Source: Lachnospiraceae bacterium (GTDB lineage: Bacteria; Bacillota; Clostridia; Lachnospirales; Lachnospiraceae). Taken from it: DNA of 48,590 bases. Shown one piece after another: positions 1-6,376 of the stretch. The translations under genes were made by a program, and so were the position numbers. Below the pieces are notes generated by a model that saw only the letters and a list, made by a program, of their open reading frames with translations, was not told the DNA's origin and did not search any database. Location: contig JAILPE010000021.1 in NCBI GenBank assembly GCA_024699645.1, positions 1 through 48,590 on the forward strand, in the 5' to 3' direction. Position 1 is the stretch's first letter. Each line of letters opens with the position of its first letter.

Positions 1-139
1 CATCTCAGGCCTCGGTAGTCCCTTTTTGTGCTTGATTTCACATCTCAGGCCTCGGTAGTCCCTCTTTGAGCTTGATTTCACATCTCAAGCCTTGGTAGTC
101 CCTTTTTGAGCTTGATTTCACATCTCAAGCCTCGGTAGC
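1..139. repeat. 40-bp tandem array overlapping a gene's 3' end
   Basis: Three full 40-bp units (1-40, 41-80, 81-120) and a partial fourth (121-139). The array is cut by the window edge, so more copies may lie to the left. The partial unit runs through the stop codon (125-127) of the minus-strand DUF3784-like gene, so each downstream unit carries a copy of that gene's last codons and stop. Confidence 0.9.
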
Positions 140-454
140 ATTTTTCTTCTTGTTTATGATTATTGTAGAAACGATTGCGTAAACTGTTACACCGACAATT
201 ATCGGAATCTCAAGCAGAAGTATCTTGTCGCTTTCCATAAGTGTTGCAAGCCCAATAACAAAAAACAAAAGGCTCAGGCAGCAAAACACAACGCCGCTTT
301 GAATGTAATACGGCTTCTTATCCATTGTTTCACGTTCCTTCTCGGACGCATGGATAAAAGCATTGTTGAAAAGATATCCTTTCCCCATAAATGAGCGGAT
401 CCCCAAGCAGAGATTAATTGCCGCTACCAAAAAAATTGCTATCGCAAGTATCAT
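125..454 (-). CDS. Small membrane protein, DUF3784-like
   Basis: This is a 109-residue protein with three hydrophobic segments (about 2-20, 50-70 and 78-98). A short polar loop after the first segment contains GKGYLFNNAF followed by a charged ExE stretch. Clostridial DUF3784 proteins share that layout and the GKG motif, and their function is unknown. The ATG at 454 follows an AAAGGAGAAAG ribosome binding site, which supports the start. The last codons and the stop lie inside a 40-bp tandem repeat that continues to the window edge. I recognise the family from pattern only; the role is unknown, and the protein is presumably in the cytoplasmic membrane. Confidence 0.7.
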   Translation of the reverse strand: MILAIAIFLVAAINLCLGIRSFMGKGYLFNNAFIHASEKERETMDKKPYYIQSGVVFCCLSLLFFVIGLATLMESDKILLLEIPIIVGVTVYAIVSTIIINKKKNATEA

Positions 455-565
455 ATTTTTCTTTCTCCTTTAAATAATCATGTTTCCTCTTGTTAACTCA
501 CTCCTGATAAACAGATTAGACTTACAAAACAAGTCAATCATTACAATCCCCTATTTACCGATGCT

Positions 566-775
566 GTCTCCTATCTGCAATGATCCTTGGATTCAGACAT
601 GTCTTCTATCTGCAATGATCCTTGGATTCCGACATGTCTCCTATCTGCAATGATCCTTGGATTCAGACATGTCTCCTATCTGCAATGATCCTTGGATTCC
701 GACATGTCTCCTATCTGCAATGATCCTTGGATTCCGACATGTCTCCTATCTGCAATGATTCTTGGATTCCGGACA
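566..775. repeat. 35-bp tandem array, six copies
   Basis: Six contiguous 35-bp units start at 566, 601, 636, 671, 706 and 741. Units differ at one to three positions, mostly CAGACAT against CCGACAT at the end. There are no spacers, so this is not CRISPR. It lies 5' of the DUF3784-like gene and directly left of the first inverted-repeat element. Confidence 0.95.
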
Positions 776-799
776 AATCAAACAAATTTGCCGGATTTA

Positions 800-1000
800 A
801 CAACTTAAACAAGCGTTTAGCAAAATTACGTCCAATACGAAATGAATCCTCTCTGTGGACCACGAAATTGAAGTGTTTTTGCCCAAAACAAGCATCGATT
901 TTCTATTGGACGTATTTTTCCATTTTTTATTCAAAATCATCAAAAATCATCAAAAAATTACGTCCACAGAAGCGATTGATTTCGTATTGGACCAATTAAT
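800..1000. mobile_element. MITE-like inverted-repeat element, copy 1
   Basis: A 31-bp left arm (830-860, starting GTCCAATACGAAAT and ending CTGTGGAC) matches the reverse complement of the right arm (962-992) at 27 of 31 positions. An additional inverted copy of the outer motif (TATTGGACGT) lies in the interior near 904-913. Related copies occur at 22310-22490 and 24944-25126. Homology extends about 20 bp left of the arm (GTTTAGCAAAATT). It has no credible coding capacity. Whether it transposes or acts as a structured RNA/DNA element cannot be told from sequence alone. Confidence 0.75.
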
Positions 1001-1029
1001 TGAAAACGCGAATTTACCATTCATTTTGA

Positions 1030-1220
1030 CAATCTTATAAGCTTCTTAAATGCTTCCCACAGATCACCGGGCGTGTATTACTCTTCAATTCAACAATCTT
1101 ATAATCGTCGTAAATGCTTCCTATAGATCACCGGGCGTGTATTACTCTTCAATTCAACAATCTTATTAGCTTCTTAAATGCTTCTCACTGATCACCGGGC
1201 GCGAATCACTTTCAATTCGA
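1030..1220. repeat. 64-bp tandem array, three copies
   Basis: Units start at 1030, 1094 and 1158 with a period of 64 bp; each carries AGATCACCGGGCG or a close variant (the third has TGATCACCGGGCG). A degenerate fourth start at 1221 runs into the 3' end of the C_GCAxxG_C_C gene, so the unit may derive from that gene end. Confidence 0.9.
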
Positions 1221-1223
1221 CAA

Positions 1224-1619
1224 TCATTGGAAGATTTCTCCGTAGATCATCACTGCGTTTCTTACGCATTCTTCGCAAGGACACAAGGGTTTGCCGTCCG
1301 TGACAGTCTTTAAATCCCTGCATTTCAACGCACCGCACCGTTCTCTAAAGGTCTCCTGTATTTGACGGGCGATTTTTAATGTTCCCTTGCCTTCCGTTTT
1401 CATTCCCGCCACCATTACGGCTCCGATAAGTGCTCCGCAAGTAGCCTCAAGGTTACCCATTCCGGCACAAAAGCCGGCCGACAGGTTCTTTAATTGTTCC
1501 TCAGTTAGATTTGTCTCATCGGCCAATGCTGCTGTAACCGCTTGCGTACAATTATATCCACCGGAATTTTTTAGTTCTACTGCTTTTTCTGCTCTCTCTT
1601 CAATTGTCACAGTCATCAT
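1224..1619 (-). CDS. C_GCAxxG_C_C family redox-type protein
   Basis: A protein of about 131 residues with the pattern of the C_GCAxxG_C_C family (DUF5714-like/TIGR01909 type): NCTQAV near the N-terminus, then CGALIGAVM, a RCGALKCRDL segment, and a C-terminal CPCEECV. These conserved cysteines suggest a redox or metal-binding role, but no reaction is established. The reading frame is open upstream to a GTG at 1655. I prefer the ATG pair at 1614-1619 because AGGAGG lies directly upstream and similarity begins there. The SD is very close to the first ATG, so the second (1616) may be used. It has no obvious operon partner, and tandem arrays lie on both sides. Confidence 0.8.
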   Translation of the reverse strand: MMTVTIEERAEKAVELKNSGGYNCTQAVTAALADETNLTEEQLKNLSAGFCAGMGNLEATCGALIGAVMVAGMKTEGKGTLKIARQIQETFRERCGALKCRDLKTVTDGKPLCPCEECVRNAVMIYGEIFQ

Positions 1620-1654
1620 CCTCCTGTATGTTTCGCTCCCAAGCAATCCGGGCA

Positions 1655-1785
1655 CTTAGTCTTGTCATCCCTCTCATCCCTTTGTCAGATCCGAGTAGCT
1701 TAGTCCTGCCTTTTCGTTGTCTGACTCGGGCAACTCATCCCTCTGTCTGATCTGAGTAGCTCAGTTCCGGCTTTTTGCTGTCTGA
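1655..1785. repeat. 61-bp tandem duplication of the esterase gene end
   Basis: Two units with a 61-bp period (from about 1683 and 1744) and a shortened third toward 1655. The right-hand unit includes the stop (1761-1763) and last codons of the minus-strand esterase gene; the left units repeat that gene end in the intergenic space. Confidence 0.8.
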
Positions 1786-2537
1786 TGAATCACCCACGCA
1801 AATGCCTTTGCGGTTCGAAGGTCGGCATCCCGAAAGTGATTTCCCTCATTGATTTCCAAGACCGAATCAATACCTTCACTCCTGAAAAGTTCATAAGCCT
1901 TGCGAATCCTGTCTCCAACACTCGCCAGCACCGGGTTACGCGCTTTTTCCTCTTTGTCTCCAACGCTTAAATACACAAGCTTACTCTTTATTCGGCATCC
2001 ACTCAAGCTTTTTTCTTCGCCAATTTTTATTTCTTGTCTCCCGCACAAGCTTCCTTCCACACAATTACCGCTATCGATTTCTTGGCATGCGTCTATGTCT
2101 GTGTTGCCGACCGTAACCTGCTGTTCGTCGTTTCTCTCCACGTATTCCAAAAACCCCGGGAACCACATCGATGGAGACGCCGCCGCAACGCCGTAAAACA
2201 GATCGGTTTGACAGGCAGCCCAAAGCGCAAAAAGCCCGGCAAGGGAATATCCCCCGATAATATAAGTCTTCGAACTGTCCTTACAGTATTTCAGAATCTC
2301 ATCAAGTGTGCCTTGCGCACCATCGCCGAAATCATCCTTGCCAAACACAGCCGGTGCCTTCCATGGAGAAAGATCTTTATTCCAATCGTTGACCGTAAAT
2401 GCCACAAGTAAGAAGCTGTCAGGTACACATTTTTTTATCTCTGCGACTTCACTTTCGAGTGAGGTCACGTCTCTCTCATCTATCGGCTGTATAAGAATTG
2501 TCGATGCATCTTTGTTTCCGTATTCGTATATTTTCAT
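1761..2537 (-). CDS. Alpha/beta-hydrolase fold esterase
   Basis: A 258-residue protein with a nucleophile elbow GYSLAGLFA (about residues 96-104), a strand ending in YLSVGDKEEK that should place the acidic residue, and a late EGNHF that fits the catalytic histidine. This is the order expected of a Ser-Asp/Glu-His hydrolase of the putative-esterase type. No signal peptide is visible, so it is probably cytosolic. Between the elbow and the acid strand there is an extra segment of about 45 residues with three cysteines (VGNTDIDACQE, NCVEGSLCGR), which looks like a lineage insertion. The stop codon is within a tandem repeat that copies the gene end downstream. The substrate is unknown. Confidence 0.7.
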   Translation of the reverse strand: MKIYEYGNKDASTILIQPIDERDVTSLESEVAEIKKCVPDSFLLVAFTVNDWNKDLSPWKAPAVFGKDDFGDGAQGTLDEILKYCKDSSKTYIIGGYSLAGLFALWAACQTDLFYGVAAASPSMWFPGFLEYVERNDEQQVTVGNTDIDACQEIDSGNCVEGSLCGRQEIKIGEEKSLSGCRIKSKLVYLSVGDKEEKARNPVLASVGDRIRKAYELFRSEGIDSVLEINEGNHFRDADLRTAKAFAWVIHQTAKSRN

Positions 2538-2571
2538 ATCCGCCTCCGGCTTTCTGTCTTTTTAGAATTAT

Positions 2572-2623
2572 AAGCGGGAATCCTCGGTAATTCAATTGCC
2601 GAGCAATTCACCGGATACCGCTT
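2572..2623. repeat. Nested inverted repeat upstream of the esterase gene
   Basis: Outer arms AAGCGGGAATCC / GGATACCGCTT enclose inner arms CTCGGTAATT / AATTGCCGAG. It lies about 35 bp before the minus-strand start at 2537, in the 5' region. The left part with its preceding TTTCTGT...TTTTAG resembles the segment at about 41058-41094, also just upstream of a minus-strand start. Confidence 0.6.
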
Positions 2624-2730
2624 TTCTGTAAACAACTCTTCTCACAGTATAACAAATCCGAGTTCAAGTGCAAATAATGAAAAAGAGTATCAAAGTTCTT
2701 TGTCAAAAAACAGTGCAAATACATCCCAAA

Positions 2731-2781
2731 AAATAGTTCCATATAGAACCTTGACATAATTAGTTCTATATGGTACTATTT
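2731..2781 (+). promoter_or_regulatory. marR promoter with two palindromic operators
   Basis: TTGACA (2751-2756) and TACTAT (2774-2779) are separated by 17 bp, a good sigma-A promoter. Two 14-bp imperfect palindromes, GTTCCATATAGAAC (2736-2749) and GTTCTATATGGTAC (2763-2776), flank and overlap the promoter and are themselves mutually inverted. This is the layout expected for autorepression by the downstream MarR-type dimer. Confidence 0.75.
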
Positions 2782-2798
2782 AGTCGTAGGAGGAAAGT

Positions 2799-2924
2799 AT
2801 GATTTTACGCTTGCAAGCATCATACAACTTTTTATATGGAAACTCGCACAGGTTTTTTGATATCAAAAATCAAACAGATTCAGGCGCGTCTTTTTCAAAG
2901 GATTTTGCAAGAGAGCGGAGTTGA
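2799..2924 (+). other. Possible upstream ORF overlapping marR out of frame
   Basis: A 41-codon ORF starts at an ATG that is well spaced behind the only strong SD of the transcript (AGGAGG, 2788-2793) and ends inside marR in another frame. The marR ATG at 2836 has no SD of its own. This could be a leader peptide, translational coupling, or chance. Confidence 0.35.
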
Positions 2925-3285
2925 GGAATTCAACGGTCCCCAGGGCAGGATTTTATATGTTCTGTGGCAGAAGGATGGTGTACCTATCGTAGAGCTCTCC
3001 GACCAAACCGGTCTGGCCAAAAACACCCTCACCGCTATGCTCGGGAGAATGGAAGCTTCCGGTCTGATCACGCGAACTCCAGATAAGGCGGATAAGCGTC
3101 AGTCGCTCATAGCGCTGACACCCAAAGCCAGAGACCTTGAAACAAAGTACAATGAAGTTTCGGATCAAATGAATGAGTATTTTTACGAGGGGTTTTCGGA
3201 AAATGAAACGGGACAAATGGATGAATATCTCTCCCGTATCTTAAAGAATCTTGAAGACGCAGAGCAAAACCACAAAACAAAGTAA
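2836..3285 (+). CDS. MarR family transcriptional regulator
   Basis: A 149-residue winged-helix protein. The recognition region reads VELSDQTGLAKNTLTAMLGRMEASGLI, followed by the wing with D-x-x-D-K-R (TPDKADKRQS), both standard for MarR. It starts METRTGFLISKIKQ, as related clostridial MarR proteins do. An in-frame stop at 2800-2802 rules out a longer form. It is predicted to be a dimeric repressor of its own operon, because two palindromes sit on its promoter; the second gene is the flavin reductase at 3510. The strong SD is 43 bp upstream of the ATG and serves an overlapping out-of-frame ORF instead. The last codons and stop are part of a 56-bp tandem repeat. The ligand is unknown. Confidence 0.9.
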   Translation: METRTGFLISKIKQIQARLFQRILQESGVEEFNGPQGRILYVLWQKDGVPIVELSDQTGLAKNTLTAMLGRMEASGLITRTPDKADKRQSLIALTPKARDLETKYNEVSDQMNEYFYEGFSENETGQMDEYLSRILKNLEDAEQNHKTK

Positions 3286-3489
3286 GCCCACACGACTCAG
3301 GGTGCGAGACTTCTCACAAAGAAAACCACAAAACAAAGTAAGCCCACACGACACAAGGTGCAAGGCTTCTCACAAAGAAAACCACAAAACAAAGTAAGCC
3401 CACACGACACAGGGTACGGGGCTTCTCACAAAGAAAACCACAAAACAAAGTAAGCCCACACGACTCAGGGTACGAGGCTTCTCACAAAG
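3266..3489. repeat. 56-bp tandem array, four copies, including the marR stop
   Basis: Units start at 3266, 3322, 3378 and 3434. The first contains the end of marR (codons for NHKTK and TAA); the other three repeat it in the gap before the flavin reductase gene. The array ends just before that gene's SD, so the insert lies within the presumed bicistronic mRNA. Confidence 0.95.
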
Positions 3490-3509
3490 AAAGGAACAGG
3501 TTAAATAAT

Positions 3510-4106
3510 ATGGCAAAGATACAATGCAAAAATCACAATGACTTTTGCCCTCAGGCATTATTTTTATACGGAACTTATAAAGAGGACAAGACTCCGGATT
3601 TCGGTCTTTTCTGCTGGTTCAGCTACACATGGACACAGACCGATGATGGAATGGGAATGGGCGTTATGGCCTGCATAGGCACCGACAAACTCACAAAAGA
3701 TCTCATCCGAAAGAACGGCATGTTCTCGGCAAACCTTGTTACAGAGGATATTCTTCCGCTTGCGGACTACTACGGGATCGTCAACGGGCGAGAGGTTCCG
3801 GATAAAATGAAGTATATGCCGACTGTTGAAAAAGGCGTGGTACTTGACGTGCCCACTATTGCTGAATGTCCGGTCAGCATGGAGCTTCGCGTTGACAAAG
3901 AAATCCATATGTATGAAGAAAGTGATGTTTATCTTTGCACCATCATGGGCGTTACAATGAAGGAAGAACTTACCGACAAGTCCGTTCCTTTTATCGAAAG
4001 GTTCCGCAAAGCCGCTCCCGTTTATGCTCCCGGAGAGGATCGATATTGCTCATTTGACGGACGCGACCTTGGCGAATGGGGTACTCCGATGCAATCTCTC
4101 AAATGA
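3510..4106 (+). CDS. Flavin reductase-like protein (FMN-binding split barrel)
   Basis: A 198-residue protein of the flavin reductase-like domain family. It has a mid-protein KNGMFSANLVTEDILPLADYYG segment typical of the FMN-binding split barrel, and a conserved AECPVSMELRVDKEI strand region. Such proteins bind FMN and act in electron transfer or flavin reduction. The start ATG follows AAAGGAACAGG. It is downstream of marR on the same strand with a 224-bp gap filled by the marR-end repeat array, and a strong hairpin terminator follows. It is likely the regulated target of the MarR protein, possibly a stress or redox response. The exact substrate cannot be inferred. Confidence 0.8.
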   Translation: MAKIQCKNHNDFCPQALFLYGTYKEDKTPDFGLFCWFSYTWTQTDDGMGMGVMACIGTDKLTKDLIRKNGMFSANLVTEDILPLADYYGIVNGREVPDKMKYMPTVEKGVVLDVPTIAECPVSMELRVDKEIHMYEESDVYLCTIMGVTMKEELTDKSVPFIERFRKAAPVYAPGEDRYCSFDGRDLGEWGTPMQSLK

Positions 4107-4119
4107 TCATTCTGTCAGA

Positions 4120-4157
4120 GAACTCCCCGGTAATCAAATTACCGGGGAGTTCCGTTT
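4120..4157 (+). terminator. Rho-independent terminator of the marR operon
   Basis: A perfect 15-bp stem, GAACTCCCCGGTAAT (4120-4134) with its complement at 4138-4152 and a 3-nt loop, followed by CGTTTACT. It lies 14 bp after the flavin reductase stop and may also serve the convergent minus-strand gene. Confidence 0.85.
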
Positions 4158-4169
4158 ACTACCGATCGA

Positions 4170-4502
4170 TCATTTCTCGGATTTTTCCTGTGATCTTTTT
4201 TTATTATTTTTCTTTTCATTCCATCTAATGCACACCACCGTAATGACGACGGCCACCATAAACGAAACTACCGCAACAAGTACATAACCTCCCCCGCCTT
4301 CATAAAGCAATGTTGAACCTGTCTTGCCCATGTCTTCTATCGGATGCAGCCCTCCTGCAGGCGTATACGCAAGGATAATCAGAGCTACCAGCAGAATTGC
4401 AGAAGAAGCTCCGAGCATCCGATTAATAGCCTTGTCCCGGGCACGTTTGATCTGTCTTGCACGTTCATGCATTTTCTCAACTCTTTTTGTATTTGTCATC
4501 AT
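4170..4502 (-). CDS. Two-TM small membrane protein, anti-sigma-like
   Basis: A 110-residue protein with a basic N-terminal cytoplasmic part (VEKMHERARQIKRARDK), a first TM at about 31-48, an external segment of about 25 residues, and a second TM (YVLVAVVSFMVAVVITVVCI) with a highly charged lysine-rich tail. The plan matches that of the protein at 6059-6376, which sits right after a sigma factor gene (xMHxR, TM, ~35-residue loop, YVLV/YVVIG-type TM, basic tail). I infer that the two are paralogues of a clostridial sigma-associated family. The start is one of two adjacent ATGs behind GGGGGAAGGA. It may be a stand-alone second partner of the neighbouring ECF sigma. No function is established. 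Confidence 0.65.
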   Translation of the reverse strand: MMTNTKRVEKMHERARQIKRARDKAINRMLGASSAILLVALIILAYTPAGGLHPIEDMGKTGSTLLYEGGGGYVLVAVVSFMVAVVITVVCIRWNEKKNNKKRSQEKSEK

Positions 4503-4525
4503 TCCTTCCCCCTTTTTTAGCGGAG

Positions 4526-4619
4526 ATTCCCAATCATTTACGAATACGGAAAAGTGTATTCATATCCAAAATTTTCCCAATCATTTACGAATACGGGAAA
4601 GTGTATTCATATACTTTTA
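4526..4619. repeat. 47-bp direct repeat, two copies, with palindromic boxes
   Basis: CCCAATCATTTACGAATAC starts at 4529 and 4576. Each copy contains GAATAC-N8-GTATTC, an inverted repeat that looks like an operator half-site pair. The repeats lie immediately 5' of the minus-strand two-TM protein gene, so they are in its promoter region. Confidence 0.8.
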
Positions 4620-4688
4620 TTTTTCTTCTCACCTATATAGAGTACCTTTCACCCCAAAACTCCTCAAAAATTATTGAAAATTATTATA

Positions 4689-4731
4689 AAAAGGACGGAT
4701 ATTTCCGTTACTCCGGAATTCCCGTCCTTTT
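4689..4731 (-). terminator. Terminator of the sigma-PrsW operon
   Basis: On the minus strand AAAAGGACGG pairs with CCGTCCTTTT around an inner TTCCG/CGGAA stem, and a TTTATAATAA tract follows. It is 19 bp beyond the PrsW gene stop. Confidence 0.8.
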
Positions 4732-4749
4732 GACTGTATTTTTCCTTAC

Positions 4750-5445
4750 TTATTCGGGTTGCAATTTGTTCTTAATGCGACTCATTCTTCTGCGCAGATA
4801 CAGCATCAATAGCGCCGTCACCATGGGGACCAGGTATCCGATCCACGCTACAAAACCATCCTGCGATACAAGGATATTATAGATAGCGTGATAAGTTGCA
4901 GCCAACGAGATCAGACCCGAAATGCCCGCAAAGCGCAGCCAAAACTCATCCCACAAAAATACAAATCCGATATATACGAGTTCTCCGCACACCACGTGCA
5001 TTACGCCCGTGCCGAACCCCCTGACCGCGAGTAAGACTATGTCCTCTGCTCCGTTGGCGGTAAGATAACATATGTTTTCCAGAGTTGCAAATCCGACAGC
5101 GACCGCCAAAATGTTTACCGCCGATTCCTCCCTTTTTTCAGGCTCAAACACAAGGATATAGAACAATATGGGAAAGAATTTCATCACCTCTTCAACGAGC
5201 GGCGTTATCTCCCAGGTAGCCTCCTGCCTATCGGCATCAAGCACGAGTGCAAAATACGTACTGATATATGAGGACAGCAGACAGATTGTCATGCCCACCA
5301 GCAAGAAGATCATTACTCTTTTGCGGTTGCTTCCGGCGATCACGGCTTTATCGTCGTCGCTGTTTGAATTCGCCCCTGACATTGCGAGGATCGCAACAAG
5401 GATAGGCGCGGCTATGCATATATAAATATTCTCTATATAATTCAC
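4750..5445 (-). CDS. prsW: PrsW-type intramembrane glutamic protease
   Basis: A 231-residue protein with about seven TM segments and the PrsW signature: EExxK (Glu85-Glu86, Lys89), FATLEN (Glu123-Asn124), and histidines in GTGVMHVVCGE (His150) and AATYHAIYN (His186). In Bacillus subtilis PrsW performs site-1 cleavage of the anti-sigma factor RsiW. Here it is the last gene of a sigma, two-TM protein, multi-TM protein, PrsW operon, and its ATG overlaps the previous stop by 4 bp. The obvious inference is that it cleaves a membrane anti-sigma of this same operon. An acidic loop after TM1 (SNSDDDKA) is unusual but not informative. A hairpin terminator follows. Confidence 0.9.
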   Translation of the reverse strand: MNYIENIYICIAAPILVAILAMSGANSNSDDDKAVIAGSNRKRVMIFLLVGMTICLLSSYISTYFALVLDADRQEATWEITPLVEEVMKFFPILFYILVFEPEKREESAVNILAVAVGFATLENICYLTANGAEDIVLLAVRGFGTGVMHVVCGELVYIGFVFLWDEFWLRFAGISGLISLAATYHAIYNILVSQDGFVAWIGYLVPMVTALLMLYLRRRMSRIKNKLQPE

Positions 5446-6062
5446 TCCGTCACCTCATTTCCCAATGCCTTACGAACAAACAGCAGCATGACAAACAACG
5501 ATATCGAGATCATGATATCGATATAATAATATGGGTTAAAGACCGATCCGTCCTCAAATATACATGATGACGTCCATAGGAAGTGTTCCAGGAAAAAGAA
5601 TATAAGCGTTGTGATATGAACCGGCTTCATCTCTTTGCTTCCGGAATAAAGTCCCTTCACAGCCTCCATTCCGATAAGGCTCATAAGAACCGCCGAGATA
5701 ATGTTCGAGGTTATCTGACCAAATGTCATAAAAAAGATGCCGAGTCCACCGGCAAATACCGGGATCAGCCACTTGATCCAACAAGCAGGGATTTGCTTCT
5801 CGGAATTTTTCAGCCTCAGGAACAAGAACAGGAACATATATGAAACGTACCAACTGAATTCGGCCACATAGAATTTCGCGGGCGTTTCTCCTCTAAACAG
5901 GTAGAAGAGCTCCCAATAAAGACTGCCCAAAAAGAATGCACCGTAAAAGAACGTGATCAGCATCCATAAACGGCTTTGTTTTGTGATAGCCTTGTACATG
6001 GTCACAACGGTACATATTCCGAGAATAACAAGCTGTACGTAATTATCGATGTTTTCGATCAT
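5442..6062 (-). CDS. Multi-spanning membrane protein of the sigma operon
   Basis: A protein of about 206 residues with six or seven predicted TM helices and short loops. I find no catalytic motif. The frame is open to 6092, but the ATG at 6062 overlaps the preceding stop by 4 bp and gives MIENIDNYVQLVIL, a normal membrane-protein start. It is sandwiched between the putative anti-sigma and PrsW genes with 4-bp overlaps at both ends, so it is co-translated with them. It could be a sensor or scaffold for the proteolytic step. The family is unrecognised; the function is inferred from position only. Confidence 0.75.
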   Translation of the reverse strand: MIENIDNYVQLVILGICTVVTMYKAITKQSRLWMLITFFYGAFFLGSLYWELFYLFRGETPAKFYVAEFSWYVSYMFLFLFLRLKNSEKQIPACWIKWLIPVFAGGLGIFFMTFGQITSNIISAVLMSLIGMEAVKGLYSGSKEMKPVHITTLIFFFLEHFLWTSSCIFEDGSVFNPYYYIDIMISISLFVMLLFVRKALGNEVTE

Positions 6063-6376
6063 GTCTTTTCGGACCTTCTCAATCTGTAACACAGGATCGC
6101 AACGCCAATCCCAAGGATGAATGCCAGAATGCCTATCACCACGTATCCGATGGCCGCGCTCGAGGCAAATATGCTTGCACTCATACTCTCTCCGATCGTC
6201 AGTGTTTGAGAATTACCGACACCGACATCAACGCCTATAGCCGCGAATACTATGATCGCAAGGCTCAAGGCGACGACTGCGGCCGTGATACCCCACGTTT
6301 TACGGTTACGATTTCTTTCCTCAAGTTGCTCCACACGCTTATGCATAGCACTGAGACGTTCCTCATCAGTACGCAT
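6059..6376 (-). CDS. Two-TM putative anti-sigma factor
   Basis: A 105-residue protein with an N-terminal cytoplasmic helix (ERLSAMHKRVEQLEERNRNRK), TM1 (about 30-47), a 30-residue external loop rich in Ser/Thr, TM2 (about 77-96) and a short basic tail. It overlaps the end of the sigma gene by 11 bp and the start of the next gene by 4 bp. Position directly after an ECF sigma and the membrane topology suggest an anti-sigma or sigma-sensing partner. It has no recognisable zinc anti-sigma (HxxxCxxC) motif, so this is inference. It resembles the protein at 4170-4502. Confidence 0.65.
   Translation of the reverse strand: MRTDEERLSAMHKRVEQLEERNRNRKTWGITAAVVALSLAIIVFAAIGVDVGVGNSQTLTIGESMSASIFASSAAIGYVVIGILAFILGIGVAILCYRLRRSEKT

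Noticed and set aside
566-775. CRISPR array candidate
   Set aside because: Units of 35 bp are contiguous with no spacers; no cas genes. The same holds for the 36-bp array at 24744.
727-1040. Two ORFs of 61-90 codons across element copy 1
   Set aside because: They translate the inverted repeats (recurring RPIRN/FVLD-like stretches) and lack SD; a by-product of the element. Similar ORFs appear at copies 2 and 3.
4120-4157. Riboswitch or attenuator
   Set aside because: It is downstream of the flavin reductase stop with a simple perfect stem and T-rich tail, so a terminator is the simpler reading.
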